From Mycobacterium bourgelatii (GTDB taxonomy: Bacteria; Actinomycetota; Actinomycetes; Mycobacteriales; Mycobacteriaceae), in contig NZ_BLKZ01000001.1 in NCBI RefSeq assembly GCF_010723575.1, forward strand, positions 5,270,001 through 5,334,000: DNA of 64,000 nucleotides, in the 5' to 3' direction. Below are positions 22,077-29,981 of the stretch, piece after piece. The notes under the pieces were generated by a model that saw only the letters and a program-made list of their open reading frames with translations, was not told the origin of the DNA and made no database searches. The translations under genes and the position numbers were made by a program. The stretch's first letter is position 1, and every line of letters starts with the position of its first letter.

Positions 22077-23621
22077 CTACGTTGCGCGCGCGGACTGAGA
22101 ATCCACTGAGATAACATTCGCCGAATTCCGTGAGTTCCCGTCGTCGCCGGTGTCACCTTGACGCGCGCTGTCTGACATATCCCCCGCCTCGGTCGGATAA
22201 ACCGGCGTCGGCATCGGGCGACCGGGCAGTAACACGCGGATCGACGTACCCGGGGGGTCCCCACCCGGAACGGTGTCCTCGACCCGCAGTGATCCACCGT
22301 GGTTGAGCACTACCTGCTTGACGATGGCCAGCCCCAAGCCTGAGCCCGGCATCGCCCGAGCGGACGTCGACCGGTAGAACCTCTCGAACACCAGACGCCG
22401 TTCCTGAGGCGCGATGCCGGGGCCGTGGTCCGACACGACCAGCTCGGCGTGGGACGGATCGAGCTGGGTCAGCGTGACGCCGACCCGCCCGCCCGGCGGG
22501 CTCCACTTGGCCGCGTTGTCCATCAGGTTCAATACGGCCCGCGACAGCATGGCCGCGTCTCCGTAGACCTGCCATGGCATCGCCTCGACGTCGAAATGAA
22601 TGTCACTGCGGCGCCGCCTGACTCGTTCCAGACTGCGGTCGATGACGTCTGCCATATCCACCGGCTCGTGCACGGTCTCACCGGCGTCGCCGCGGGTGAG
22701 ATCGACCAAGTCGCCGACGAGCGTGGACAATTCCTCGATCTGGCCCAGCACATCACTGCGCAGGCCGTCCATCTCCTGTTCGGGAAGCCGCGGCGCCCCG
22801 GGTTGCATCGAGGCGATCAGCAGCTCGACGTTGGTGCGCAGCGAGGTCAGCGGGGTGCGCAGTTCGTGGCCGGCGTCGGTGACCAGCCGCGCCTGCCGCT
22901 CCCGAGATTCGGCCAGGGCCCGCAGCATGAGGTTGAAAGCCTCGGTGAGCCTTGCCAATTCGTCACTTCCGAAAACGGGAATGGGCCGCAGATCGTCGGT
23001 GCGGGCCACCCGTTCGGCCGCTTCGGTGAGGCGCGCTACCGGACGTAGGCCGGCCCGGGTCACCATCCCGCCGGCCACCGCGGCAACCAGGACGCCGACT
23101 CCACCCACCATCAGCAGCACGAAGCGCAGTTTGCTCATCACCGCTTCGGTGGGCCGCAAACTCTTGGAGATGATCAGCGAGCTGCCGTTGGGCAGGTGGA
23201 TGGCAAGGACTCGTTGATCGCCCGCGGTACGCCGCGACATGAAGAGTTCGCCGCGGATGACGGCTTTCTCCGGTGACCCGACCGGCAGGGTTTGGCCCGG
23301 CTGCTGAGCGGTGTAGATCGAGTGACCGGGGTTGACCAGCATCGCGTTGACGTCTGAGTACGCGGTGCCTTCGATCGCCTTGCCGGGGTCGGCCGCCAGA
23401 GAACCGCTGGCGATAAGCAATTGCGCCCGGCTCTGCAGCTGGTTGTCCAGGTCGCTGTACAGGGCGGCCGAGATCACCGCGTAGACGGCGAAAGACATCA
23501 GGACGACGACCATCGCCACCATGGACATCGCCAGCAGCATCACGCGCCACCGCAGGGACAACGAGCTGGTGGCCCGCAACGGGGTTCGCGTCGGAGCTCG
23601 TTTGCGGCGGAACCCAACCAT
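22077..23621 (-). CDS. mprB: Sensor histidine kinase MprB
   Basis: 514 residues. TM1 is at about 25-50, an extracytoplasmic sensor domain at 51-164, and TM2 at about 165-187. The HAMP linker is at 188-240, the DHp helix has His252 in TDAGHELRTPL, and the catalytic boxes are NLMDNAAKWSPPGG, SDHGPGIAP and GSGLGLAIVKQ. It phosphorylates MprA in response to envelope stress such as detergent. Its ATG overlaps the last base of the mprA stop, so the pair is translationally coupled. The C-terminal 40 residues (after STSIRVLLPGRPMP) are low complexity, and their DNA contains the pepD-proximal box. Confidence 0.97.
   Translation of the reverse strand: MVGFRRKRAPTRTPLRATSSLSLRWRVMLLAMSMVAMVVVLMSFAVYAVISAALYSDLDNQLQSRAQLLIASGSLAADPGKAIEGTAYSDVNAMLVNPGHSIYTAQQPGQTLPVGSPEKAVIRGELFMSRRTAGDQRVLAIHLPNGSSLIISKSLRPTEAVMSKLRFVLLMVGGVGVLVAAVAGGMVTRAGLRPVARLTEAAERVARTDDLRPIPVFGSDELARLTEAFNLMLRALAESRERQARLVTDAGHELRTPLTSLRTNVELLIASMQPGAPRLPEQEMDGLRSDVLGQIEELSTLVGDLVDLTRGDAGETVHEPVDMADVIDRSLERVRRRRSDIHFDVEAMPWQVYGDAAMLSRAVLNLMDNAAKWSPPGGRVGVTLTQLDPSHAELVVSDHGPGIAPQERRLVFERFYRSTSARAMPGSGLGLAIVKQVVLNHGGSLRVEDTVPGGDPPGTSIRVLLPGRPMPTPVYPTEAGDMSDSARQGDTGDDGNSRNSANVISVDSQSARAT
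22095..22111 (-). promoter_or_regulatory. Candidate MprA box upstream of pepD
   Basis: In the pepD direction the DNA reads TCTCAG-TGGAT-TCTCAG, two identical hexamers with an 11-bp period (plus strand: CTGAGA at 22095-22100 and 22106-22111). The same arrangement lies before mprA at 24331-24347. It sits within the 3' end of mprB, 97 bp before the pepD start. Assignment to MprA is by location and repetition. Confidence 0.65.
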
Positions 23622-24307
23622 CAGGGCGGGGTTTCGCGTAGCACGTAACCCACCCCGCGAACGGTGTGGATCAGCCGCGGCTCGCCTTCGGCCTCGGTCT
23701 TGCGGCGCAGATACCCGACGTAGACCTCCAACGCGTTACCGGAGGTAGGAAAGTCGAATCCCCACACTTCCTCGAGGATGCGGCTACGGGTGAGCACTCG
23801 CCGCGGGTTGGCGATCAGCATCTCCAGCAGCGCGAACTCGGTGCGGGTCAGGCTGATACGACGTTGCCCCCGGGTGACTTCCCGCGTCACGGGATCGAGG
23901 CTGAGGTCGGAGAACGTCATCGCCACCGACTCGGCGGCGTCCTCTGGCTTGGTACGCCGCAGCAGCGCGCGCATCCGTGCCAGGAGTTCCTCCAGGGCGA
24001 ACGGCTTGGGCAGGTAGTCGTCGGCACCCGCGTCCAGGCCGGCGACCCGCTCGGACACCGAGTCACGCGCGGTCAGGACCAAGATGGGCAGGTCGTCACC
24101 GGTACTGCGGAGCTGACGGCACACCTCCAAGCCGTCCAGTCGCGGCATCATGACATCCAGGACGAGCGCGTCGGGTCGATCGCTGGCGATCATTTCGAGG
24201 GCCTCGACCCCGTCGTGAGCAAGATCGACGGCGTAGCCATTGAAGGAAAGCGACCTGCGCAGCGACTCACGCACTGCCCGGTCATCGTCCACGACGAGTA
24301 TTCGCAC
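23621..24307 (-). CDS. mprA: Response regulator MprA
   Basis: A 228-residue OmpR-class regulator. The receiver domain begins VRILVVDDDRAVRESL; phospho-acceptor Asp51 lies in ALVLDVMMPRLDG, and Lys is in DDYLPKPFALEEL. The C-terminal winged helix is LSLDPVTREVTRGQRRISLTRTEFALLEMLIANP in parts, ending YVGYLRRKTE and VRGVGYVLRE. GTG 24307 is the first start before the domain; the frame is open upstream but encodes nothing family-like. It controls persistence and envelope-stress genes including sigE, pepD and itself. It is first in the operon with mprB, pepD and moaB2. Confidence 0.96.
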   Translation of the reverse strand: MRILVVDDDRAVRESLRRSLSFNGYAVDLAHDGVEALEMIASDRPDALVLDVMMPRLDGLEVCRQLRSTGDDLPILVLTARDSVSERVAGLDAGADDYLPKPFALEELLARMRALLRRTKPEDAAESVAMTFSDLSLDPVTREVTRGQRRISLTRTEFALLEMLIANPRRVLTRSRILEEVWGFDFPTSGNALEVYVGYLRRKTEAEGEPRLIHTVRGVGYVLRETPP

Positions 24308-24623
24308 GCAGACTAGTTTCGTACGAACGCCTGAGACGGGGCTGAGAGGCACGCCGGGAAGGGGGTGCGCAGCACGGTAGCGGCTCGGCAGTCGGCCGCC
24401 AGCTGGCCCGGCCGAGTCACATCCGCCCCATTGGCATCCGCTCCGGACCACCAGGACTTTTGCCCAACTACCAGCGACAACAAAGCCACCCGGTCTTGCT
24501 GGCGAACCTGTCGCTGCAAGCCGGGCAGCAAGTGTGCCCGCCGGAACGGAGACTGATGAGGCTTATGTGACCCTTGTTACCCCAGCGGCCGCTAAGGCCG
24601 CCAGGGCCGCCAGGCGAACCCGA
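24308..24623. other. 316-bp intergenic region upstream of mprA
   Basis: It holds the mprA promoter region with a TCTCAG direct repeat (listed). Nearer rpmF there is a low-complexity GGCCGC/GCCGCCAGG stretch (about 24587-24617). No supported gene or RNA is seen. Confidence 0.5.
24331..24347 (-). promoter_or_regulatory. Candidate MprA box upstream of mprA
   Basis: Read toward mprA: TCTCAG-CCCCG-TCTCAG, with the same hexamer and N5 spacing as the box before pepD. It begins 24 bp upstream of the mprA start codon. Autoregulation by MprA through direct-repeat boxes is known in M. tuberculosis. Confidence 0.65.
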
Positions 24624-24797
24624 CTAGCGCTTGTCCAGGTCGATCAGACCGAGGCGGGCCGCCTTGAGCAGGCGACGGGGCACCTTGTGCTTCCGGCCGG
24701 CGACGGTCACGCCGACGAGTTCGGTCGTCTCGGCCTTCCACTGCGAGCGCCGGCTTCGGGTGTTCGCGCGCGACATCCTGCGTTTGGGAACAGCCAT
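24624..24797 (-). CDS. rpmF: 50S ribosomal protein L32
   Basis: 57 residues starting MAVPKRRMSRANTRSRRSQW, the invariant L32 N-terminus, with GRKHKVPRRLLKAARLGLIDL at the end. It lacks the four-Cys zinc site of the C+ paralogue, so it is the zinc-independent form. It is highly basic, as expected for an rRNA-binding protein. It lies between mprA and the large PE_PGRS gene, the position I recall for Rv0979A. Confidence 0.95.
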   Translation of the reverse strand: MAVPKRRMSRANTRSRRSQWKAETTELVGVTVAGRKHKVPRRLLKAARLGLIDLDKR

Positions 24798-24920
24798 GAT
24801 CGAGTCTTCCTCTTTTGGTGAGAGCTTCCGCGCGCGCGGAGGCGCCGCGACATTTCGGTGACGATTGCGTTCAGGATAACCGGTGACTACCAGCTAACCC
24901 AATTTCGGCCGCGGTAACCG

Positions 24921-27900
24921 TCAACCGAAAGTTGTCGTCCCGAGCGCGGTGGGGTTGTACGAGACGTAGATCGGTTGCTGGGAGAAGGGGAAGTAGCCGG
25001 TGTTCATATTTCCGCCAGAGGTGACCCAAAGGTTGTTCGACCCGTTCATCGTGTACGTGTACAGCAGCGTTGCGCCGTCTTCGGTGTAGACGGAAACGGT
25101 GGTTCCCGTCGGCAAGTATTGCCCGGCAGGCACGCCAGCTAGGGACGACGGGATGGTCCCGAAGATGCCACCCGAGTCGAACATCACCGGCGCGGTTTGC
25201 AGCGGGCCGTTGTTGATCTGGACAACGACGTTCGAGATCGGGGATCCGGCCACCGTAACGGCGCCGCCCGTCGTGTTGGGACCGAACACCACCTGGCCCG
25301 CGGGCTCGTTGATCAGCACGCCGTTGTTGAGCACGCCCGGCAATGCGGTGAGGATCGTGCTGGTGCCGGGGAAACCGTTGTTGGGTCCGATACCCAACAC
25401 GCCGACGGCACCGGATCTGGACAAGAAGCTGTCCAGTGATCCCGGCGACGACGAGGTGATGACGTTGACGCCGGTCGGCACCGTCGTGAGGCCCTCGCCG
25501 AAGCTCACCGTCGTTGAATACGTGTTGTAGTTGTAGTTCAGGCCGCCGGCGTAGCCGGCACTACCCGTCCCGATGACGTCGCCGAGGTTCTGCGACAGGA
25601 ATGTCTGGGACAAGACGAGGCCGGTGGAACCGGTGTCGAGCAGCACCGGCACCATGGGTCCGCCGTTGATGGAGATGTAGACCACCGGCTCAGTGCCGTT
25701 GATGATGTACACCGGGATGCTGGCGTTGGTCAGGCTCGAGCTGCCCGCCAGGAGGCCGCCCGTGGCGCCGTGCAGACCGTTGTTGCCGTTGTGCCCGCCA
25801 AGCAGCGAGCCAAACCCACCGGTGCCGCCGGCGCCATTGGTGCCGTACGTGCCGTTAAGGCCTCCGCTGCCGCCATTGCCACCGTTGCCGCCGTCGCCAC
25901 CGTTGGCGCCGCTGCCGGCACCACCCGCGATGCCGCCCGGGCCGGCCGCGCCGCCGGCGCCACCGGCACCGGCATCGCCACCGTCACCGGCGGTGCCGCC
26001 CTGACCGCCATAGGAGCCGCGACCGCCCTGCAGATCCCCGAAGGTGCTGGTGCCGCCGTGTCCGGCGTTTCCGCCGTCGCCGCCCTGGCCCGCGTCGCCC
26101 CCGCGACCGCCGTTAGCACCGATTCCACCGGCGCCACCGATACCGCCGGCGCCGCCCGCACCACCATCGCCGCCGTCGCCACCGTTGTTGGCTTGGGCGT
26201 TGAACTCGCCGCTGGCGTCGCCGCCGGCCCCACCGTGGCCGCCTACGCCACCCGCGCCACCCGCGCCACCGTCGAATCCGATATCGCCCATGCCGCCGTC
26301 GCCACCGGCACCGGCCGCGCCGCCTTTACCGCCGGTCCCGCCGGTGCCGATAGGTAGCTTTTGGGGCGCAGGTTGCTGGTTGAAGCCAGCGCCAGGCGCG
26401 CCACCTGCCCCCGCAGCCCCGCCGTCGCCCCCGGCGCCACCGGTTCCGCCCGCGCTGTTGATACCAACGCCGCCGTCACCGCCGCCGCCTCCGGCACCGC
26501 CATTGCCACCCGCGCCGCCATCGCCGTTGGACCCGAATAAGCCCTTGCTGATTCCGTCGGGCTGGTTGGCGACTCCGCCCTGACCACCTTGGCCGCCGGA
26601 GCCGCCGTTACCGCCGACGAAACCGACGTTGCCGCCCGCCGCGCCCGTGTCGCCGGCACCACCGTTTCCGCCGTGCCCGCCGGCACCCCCACTGCCGCCA
26701 CTGCCGAAGTACACGAAGTTGGCGGCCGCGACATCTCGGCTGGAGCCTGGGCCCGGGTTGCCCCCGGCGCCGCCGCTGCCGCCGTTGCCGCCGCTACCAC
26801 CGTGGCCGCCGGCGCTGCCAACACCTGCACCACCGTCCGTGCCCTGGCCACCGGCGCCACCCTTACCGCCGTTGCCGCCGCTGCCGCTGACCGTGTTTTC
26901 GCCGCCGTCGCCACCGGTGCCGCCCGTGCCGCCGGCACCCGCGTTGCCGCCGTTACCGCCATCACCCCCGTTACCGCCGACGGTGGCGACGCCGCCATTG
27001 CCGCCGTTGCCACCATTGCCGCCATGGCCGGCGGCGCCGCCGACCTTCCCGTTACCGCCATTGCCGCCGACGCCGCCCGCGCCTCCGTCGCCGCCCGAGC
27101 CCGCACTGCCCGCGATGCCCACGCCGCTGCCGGCCTGCCCACCGGTGCCGCCATCGCCGCCGTGACCCCCGGTGCCGCCGACGTGGCCCGGGGTGTTGCC
27201 CTTGGCATCGGCTCCGTTACCGCCGGCACCGCCGGCGCCGCCGGCACCGCCATCCCCGCCATCGCCGTTGGTGCCGCCGGCTGCCGCCGCGCCACCTACG
27301 CCGCCGATTCCCCCGCTACCGCCGCTACCACCGCTACCGGCAGTGTTTCCCCCACCGCCGTTGCCGCCGGCACCGCCCGTACCGCCTTGCCCGCCCCTAC
27401 CGCCGGTGCCTGCCGCCCCATTGAGCGAGCCCGGGCCACCGGTGCCAGCGTCGCCGCCGGAGCCCCCGGGCCCGCCTTCGCCGCCTCCACCGCCTGACAA
27501 TCCGGCGTTCGCACTGTTGTCGACGCCGACACCGCCTTCGCCGCCCTGGCCGCCGGCCCCACCGTTGCCGCCCTGCCCGCCGGCGCCTTCGCTGCCGCCG
27601 GGCCCACCGGCCGCGCCGCCGGCCCCACCGTCGCCGCCTTTGCCGCCGCCCGCGCCCTGCTGACCGTCGCCGCCACCCGGCGTCCCCGCGACGCCCGCAC
27701 CGCCGGCCCCACCGTTGCCACCCGCGCCGCCGGCACCTCCGGACCCGGCAATGCCGTCCTTTCCGGTGGTAGATCCCGCACCGCCGGCCCCGGCGGCCCC
27801 GCCAGTGCCGCCCATACCGCCGGCTCCGCCGTCCCCGCCCGCCAACCCGACGATGGCGCTGTTGTCCGTGCCGTCGGCGCCCTTGCCGCCCTTACCGCCG

Positions 27901-29735
27901 ACCCCTCCGTTGCCGCCCTGTCCACCCGCTCCCTGGCTTCCCCCGTCGCCGAGACCGGCCGCTCCGCCGGCGCCGCCGGTACCCCCGTCGCCACCGGCCG
28001 CGCCCGCCCCGCCGTTACCGCCGCCGGGCGCACCCGCCTCACCCAGACCGCCGGCCCCGCCGTTTCCTCCGTTGCCCCCAGCACCGCCAGATCCGGCGAT
28101 ACCGCTCGCCCCTTTGACGGAGCCCGCTCCCCCTTCGCCGGCGGCGCCACCGGTGCCCCCGACCCCGCCAGCGCCACCCGTACCGCCCGCCACCCCGACG
28201 GTGCCGCTGTTGTCGGTGCCCGCGGCGCCTTGGCCGCCTTGGCCGCCGGTGCCGCCCGTGCCGCCGCGACCGCCCACACCCTGGACCAGACCTGGGCCGC
28301 CGGTGCCGCCCGTCCCGCCTGCGCCGCCCTCGCCACCTTGGCCACCGGCACCGCCATCGCCCACACCCGAAATGCCTGTCGCGCCCTGGCCGCCGGTGCC
28401 ACCAAAACCGCCGGTCCCACCCATACCGGTGACTCCGTCAACCCCACCGCTGCCGCCGGTACCGGCTAGCCCGCCCGCACCTCCGGCACCGCCCATACCG
28501 CCGGTGCCGCCCTTGCCGGCTCCGCTGCCCGAGTCGGCGGCACCCGTACCGCCTTGCCCGCCTTGGCCGCCCATGCCACCGGCACCGCCGTTGCCATTGA
28601 TGCCGCCATTGCCGGACCCGCCCTGTCCGCCCTGACCACCGCCGCCGCCCTGGGTGCCTAGACCGCCCTGGCCGCCGTTGAGACCGCTGACGCCGAGAAC
28701 GCCTTGGGCGCCTTGGCCGCCGGTGCCGCCTACGCCGCCGTCCCCGCCGACTCCCGGCGCGCCCACGAAGGCGCCACCGCCGCCACCGCTGCCGCCAAAC
28801 CCGGCGGCCCCGCCGGTGCCCCCCGCGCCGCCGGTACCGGCACCGAAGCCGACATCGGCTCCGCCGGCGCCGCCTTGCCCGCCTTGGCCGCCGTTGCCGC
28901 CGATACCGCCGTTGCCGCTGATTCCCACCTGGCCGAACAACGCCGAACCCTGGCCTCCGGCCCCACCGACGCCGCCCATGCCTCCGGAACCGCCGTTGCC
29001 GCCGGTACCGCCAGCGGCGTTGCCCGCCGGGCCGGCGGTACCGGTCCCACCCATCCCGCCGGCACCCCCGGTGCCGCCAGTGCCGCCCTGGCCCCCGGCG
29101 CCACCATTTCCGTAGAAGAGCCCACCGCGACCGCCGGCGCCGCCAGCGCCGCCGATACCGCCGTTGCCGCCGCTGGTGCCGTTGGCTCCAGGCCCGCCCG
29201 GGGTCCCCGCGGCGCCGGTAACCCCGACCCCACCGGCACCGCCGTTGCCGCCGTTGCCGAACAGTCCGGCATCACCGCCCCTGCCGCCCGCCTGCCCCGG
29301 GCCGCCAGATCCGCCGTTGCCACCGTTGCCCCACAAGATTCCGCCGGCGCCGCCGTTTTGCCCGGTGCCGGGTGCCCCGTGGGTGCCATCACCGATCAGC
29401 GGGCGACCCAGCAGCGCGTTGGTGGGGGCGTTGATCAGGCCCAGAACGTTGGCGTTGGCGGATTCGGCGGCGGCATACCAATTCCCGGCGCCGGTCAACG
29501 CCTGCACCAACTGTTGGTGAAACGCCGACGCTTCGGCGGCGAGCGATTGATATGCGGTGGCTTGGCTGGAAAAGAGCGACGCGATCGCGGCCGATACTTC
29601 ATCGCCTGCGGCGGGCACCAACAGCGTGGTCTGAGCGGCCGCGGCCGCATTGGCCGCGCTGACCATGGACGCGATGCCGTGCAGATCCGATGCCGCCGAC
29701 ACCATCATCGGCGGTGCTGCAATCACGAAGGACAA
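24921..29735 (-). CDS. PE_PGRS protein with C-terminal pepsin-like aspartic protease (PE_PGRS16/PecA type)
   Basis: About 1604 residues. The PE domain (1 to about 95, SFVIAAPPMMVSAASDLHGIAS) is followed by the linker LLGRPLIGDG. A Gly-Ala/Gly-Gly-x PGRS region of roughly 1200 residues then has hundreds of GGxGGxGG units. The C-terminal domain from about 1335 carries two catalytic aspartates: Asp1367 in LLDTGSTGLVL and Asp1520 in MFDSGGIFGTI. This matches the PE_PGRS16/PecA group, which are ESX-5-exported proteases that trim PE_PGRS and lipase substrates. The start is TTG 29735, after GAAAGG, because the PE domain begins there; an upstream ATG at 29759 would add eight residues. It is expected at the cell surface. 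Confidence 0.93.
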   Translation of the reverse strand: MSFVIAAPPMMVSAASDLHGIASMVSAANAAAAAQTTLLVPAAGDEVSAAIASLFSSQATAYQSLAAEASAFHQQLVQALTGAGNWYAAAESANANVLGLINAPTNALLGRPLIGDGTHGAPGTGQNGGAGGILWGNGGNGGSGGPGQAGGRGGDAGLFGNGGNGGAGGVGVTGAAGTPGGPGANGTSGGNGGIGGAGGAGGRGGLFYGNGGAGGQGGTGGTGGAGGMGGTGTAGPAGNAAGGTGGNGGSGGMGGVGGAGGQGSALFGQVGISGNGGIGGNGGQGGQGGAGGADVGFGAGTGGAGGTGGAAGFGGSGGGGGAFVGAPGVGGDGGVGGTGGQGAQGVLGVSGLNGGQGGLGTQGGGGGQGGQGGSGNGGINGNGGAGGMGGQGGQGGTGAADSGSGAGKGGTGGMGGAGGAGGLAGTGGSGGVDGVTGMGGTGGFGGTGGQGATGISGVGDGGAGGQGGEGGAGGTGGTGGPGLVQGVGGRGGTGGTGGQGGQGAAGTDNSGTVGVAGGTGGAGGVGGTGGAAGEGGAGSVKGASGIAGSGGAGGNGGNGGAGGLGEAGAPGGGNGGAGAAGGDGGTGGAGGAAGLGDGGSQGAGGQGGNGGVGGKGGKGADGTDNSAIVGLAGGDGGAGGMGGTGGAAGAGGAGSTTGKDGIAGSGGAGGAGGNGGAGGAGVAGTPGGGDGQQGAGGGKGGDGGAGGAAGGPGGSEGAGGQGGNGGAGGQGGEGGVGVDNSANAGLSGGGGGEGGPGGSGGDAGTGGPGSLNGAAGTGGRGGQGGTGGAGGNGGGGNTAGSGGSGGSGGIGGVGGAAAAGGTNGDGGDGGAGGAGGAGGNGADAKGNTPGHVGGTGGHGGDGGTGGQAGSGVGIAGSAGSGGDGGAGGVGGNGGNGKVGGAAGHGGNGGNGGNGGVATVGGNGGDGGNGGNAGAGGTGGTGGDGGENTVSGSGGNGGKGGAGGQGTDGGAGVGSAGGHGGSGGNGGSGGAGGNPGPGSSRDVAAANFVYFGSGGSGGAGGHGGNGGAGDTGAAGGNVGFVGGNGGSGGQGGQGGVANQPDGISKGLFGSNGDGGAGGNGGAGGGGGDGGVGINSAGGTGGAGGDGGAAGAGGAPGAGFNQQPAPQKLPIGTGGTGGKGGAAGAGGDGGMGDIGFDGGAGGAGGVGGHGGAGGDASGEFNAQANNGGDGGDGGAGGAGGIGGAGGIGANGGRGGDAGQGGDGGNAGHGGTSTFGDLQGGRGSYGGQGGTAGDGGDAGAGGAGGAAGPGGIAGGAGSGANGGDGGNGGNGGSGGLNGTYGTNGAGGTGGFGSLLGGHNGNNGLHGATGGLLAGSSSLTNASIPVYIINGTEPVVYISINGGPMVPVLLDTGSTGLVLSQTFLSQNLGDVIGTGSAGYAGGLNYNYNTYSTTVSFGEGLTTVPTGVNVITSSSPGSLDSFLSRSGAVGVLGIGPNNGFPGTSTILTALPGVLNNGVLINEPAGQVVFGPNTTGGAVTVAGSPISNVVVQINNGPLQTAPVMFDSGGIFGTIPSSLAGVPAGQYLPTGTTVSVYTEDGATLLYTYTMNGSNNLWVTSGGNMNTGYFPFSQQPIYVSYNPTALGTTTFG

Positions 29736-29819
29736 TCTGACCGACCTTTCGGCGGCCACGGGCGTGCCGTCGCGAGACGGACTCTACTAGGTCGCGGTCA
29801 AGAAAATTGACACTTTCTT

Positions 29820-29863
29820 AAGTCGGCCTCAAGTCGGCTTTAAGTCGGCCTCAAGACGGCCCC
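29820..29863. repeat. Four tandem 11-bp repeats upstream of the PE_PGRS protease
   Basis: Units AAGTCGGCCTC, AAGTCGGCTTT, AAGTCGGCCTC and AAGACGGCCCC lie head to tail, 85-128 bp upstream of the PE_PGRS start. An 11-bp period puts each unit on the same face of the helix, as in arrayed response-regulator sites. Confidence 0.8.
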
Positions 29864-29922
29864 GGCCGCCTGCCGGAGCTGATCGCCAGCGCATCTACGC
29901 TCTCGCGCATCGCGGCGGTGCT

Positions 29923-29938
29923 AACCTACCGGTTGGTT
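29923..29938. promoter_or_regulatory. Imperfect palindrome AACCTACC-GGTTGGTT before the AtuA-like operon
   Basis: AACCTACC (29923-29930) faces GGTTGGTT (29931-29938), a 16-bp palindrome with one mismatched pair. It lies 44-59 bp upstream of the chosen operon start and could be a TetR-type operator for the catabolic operon. No regulator gene is adjacent. Confidence 0.45.
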
Positions 29939-29981
29939 GGTCGATCGCTCCGAGCGAATACACCAATGGATGGAGGCACAC

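Noticed and set aside
24587..24617. GGCC/GCCGCC-rich stretch as a terminator of rpmF
   Set aside because: It is low complexity and no convincing stem with a T tract can be drawn on the rpmF strand.
25693..29520. Several proline-rich frames antisense to the large PE_PGRS gene
   Set aside because: Gly/Ala codons read backwards give Pro/Ala runs; they are artefacts of the PGRS repeat.
24921..29735. CRISPR-like short repeats in the PGRS DNA
   Set aside because: Repeat units are 9-12 bp coding triplets without unique spacers and are fully explained by the GGxGGx protein repeat.
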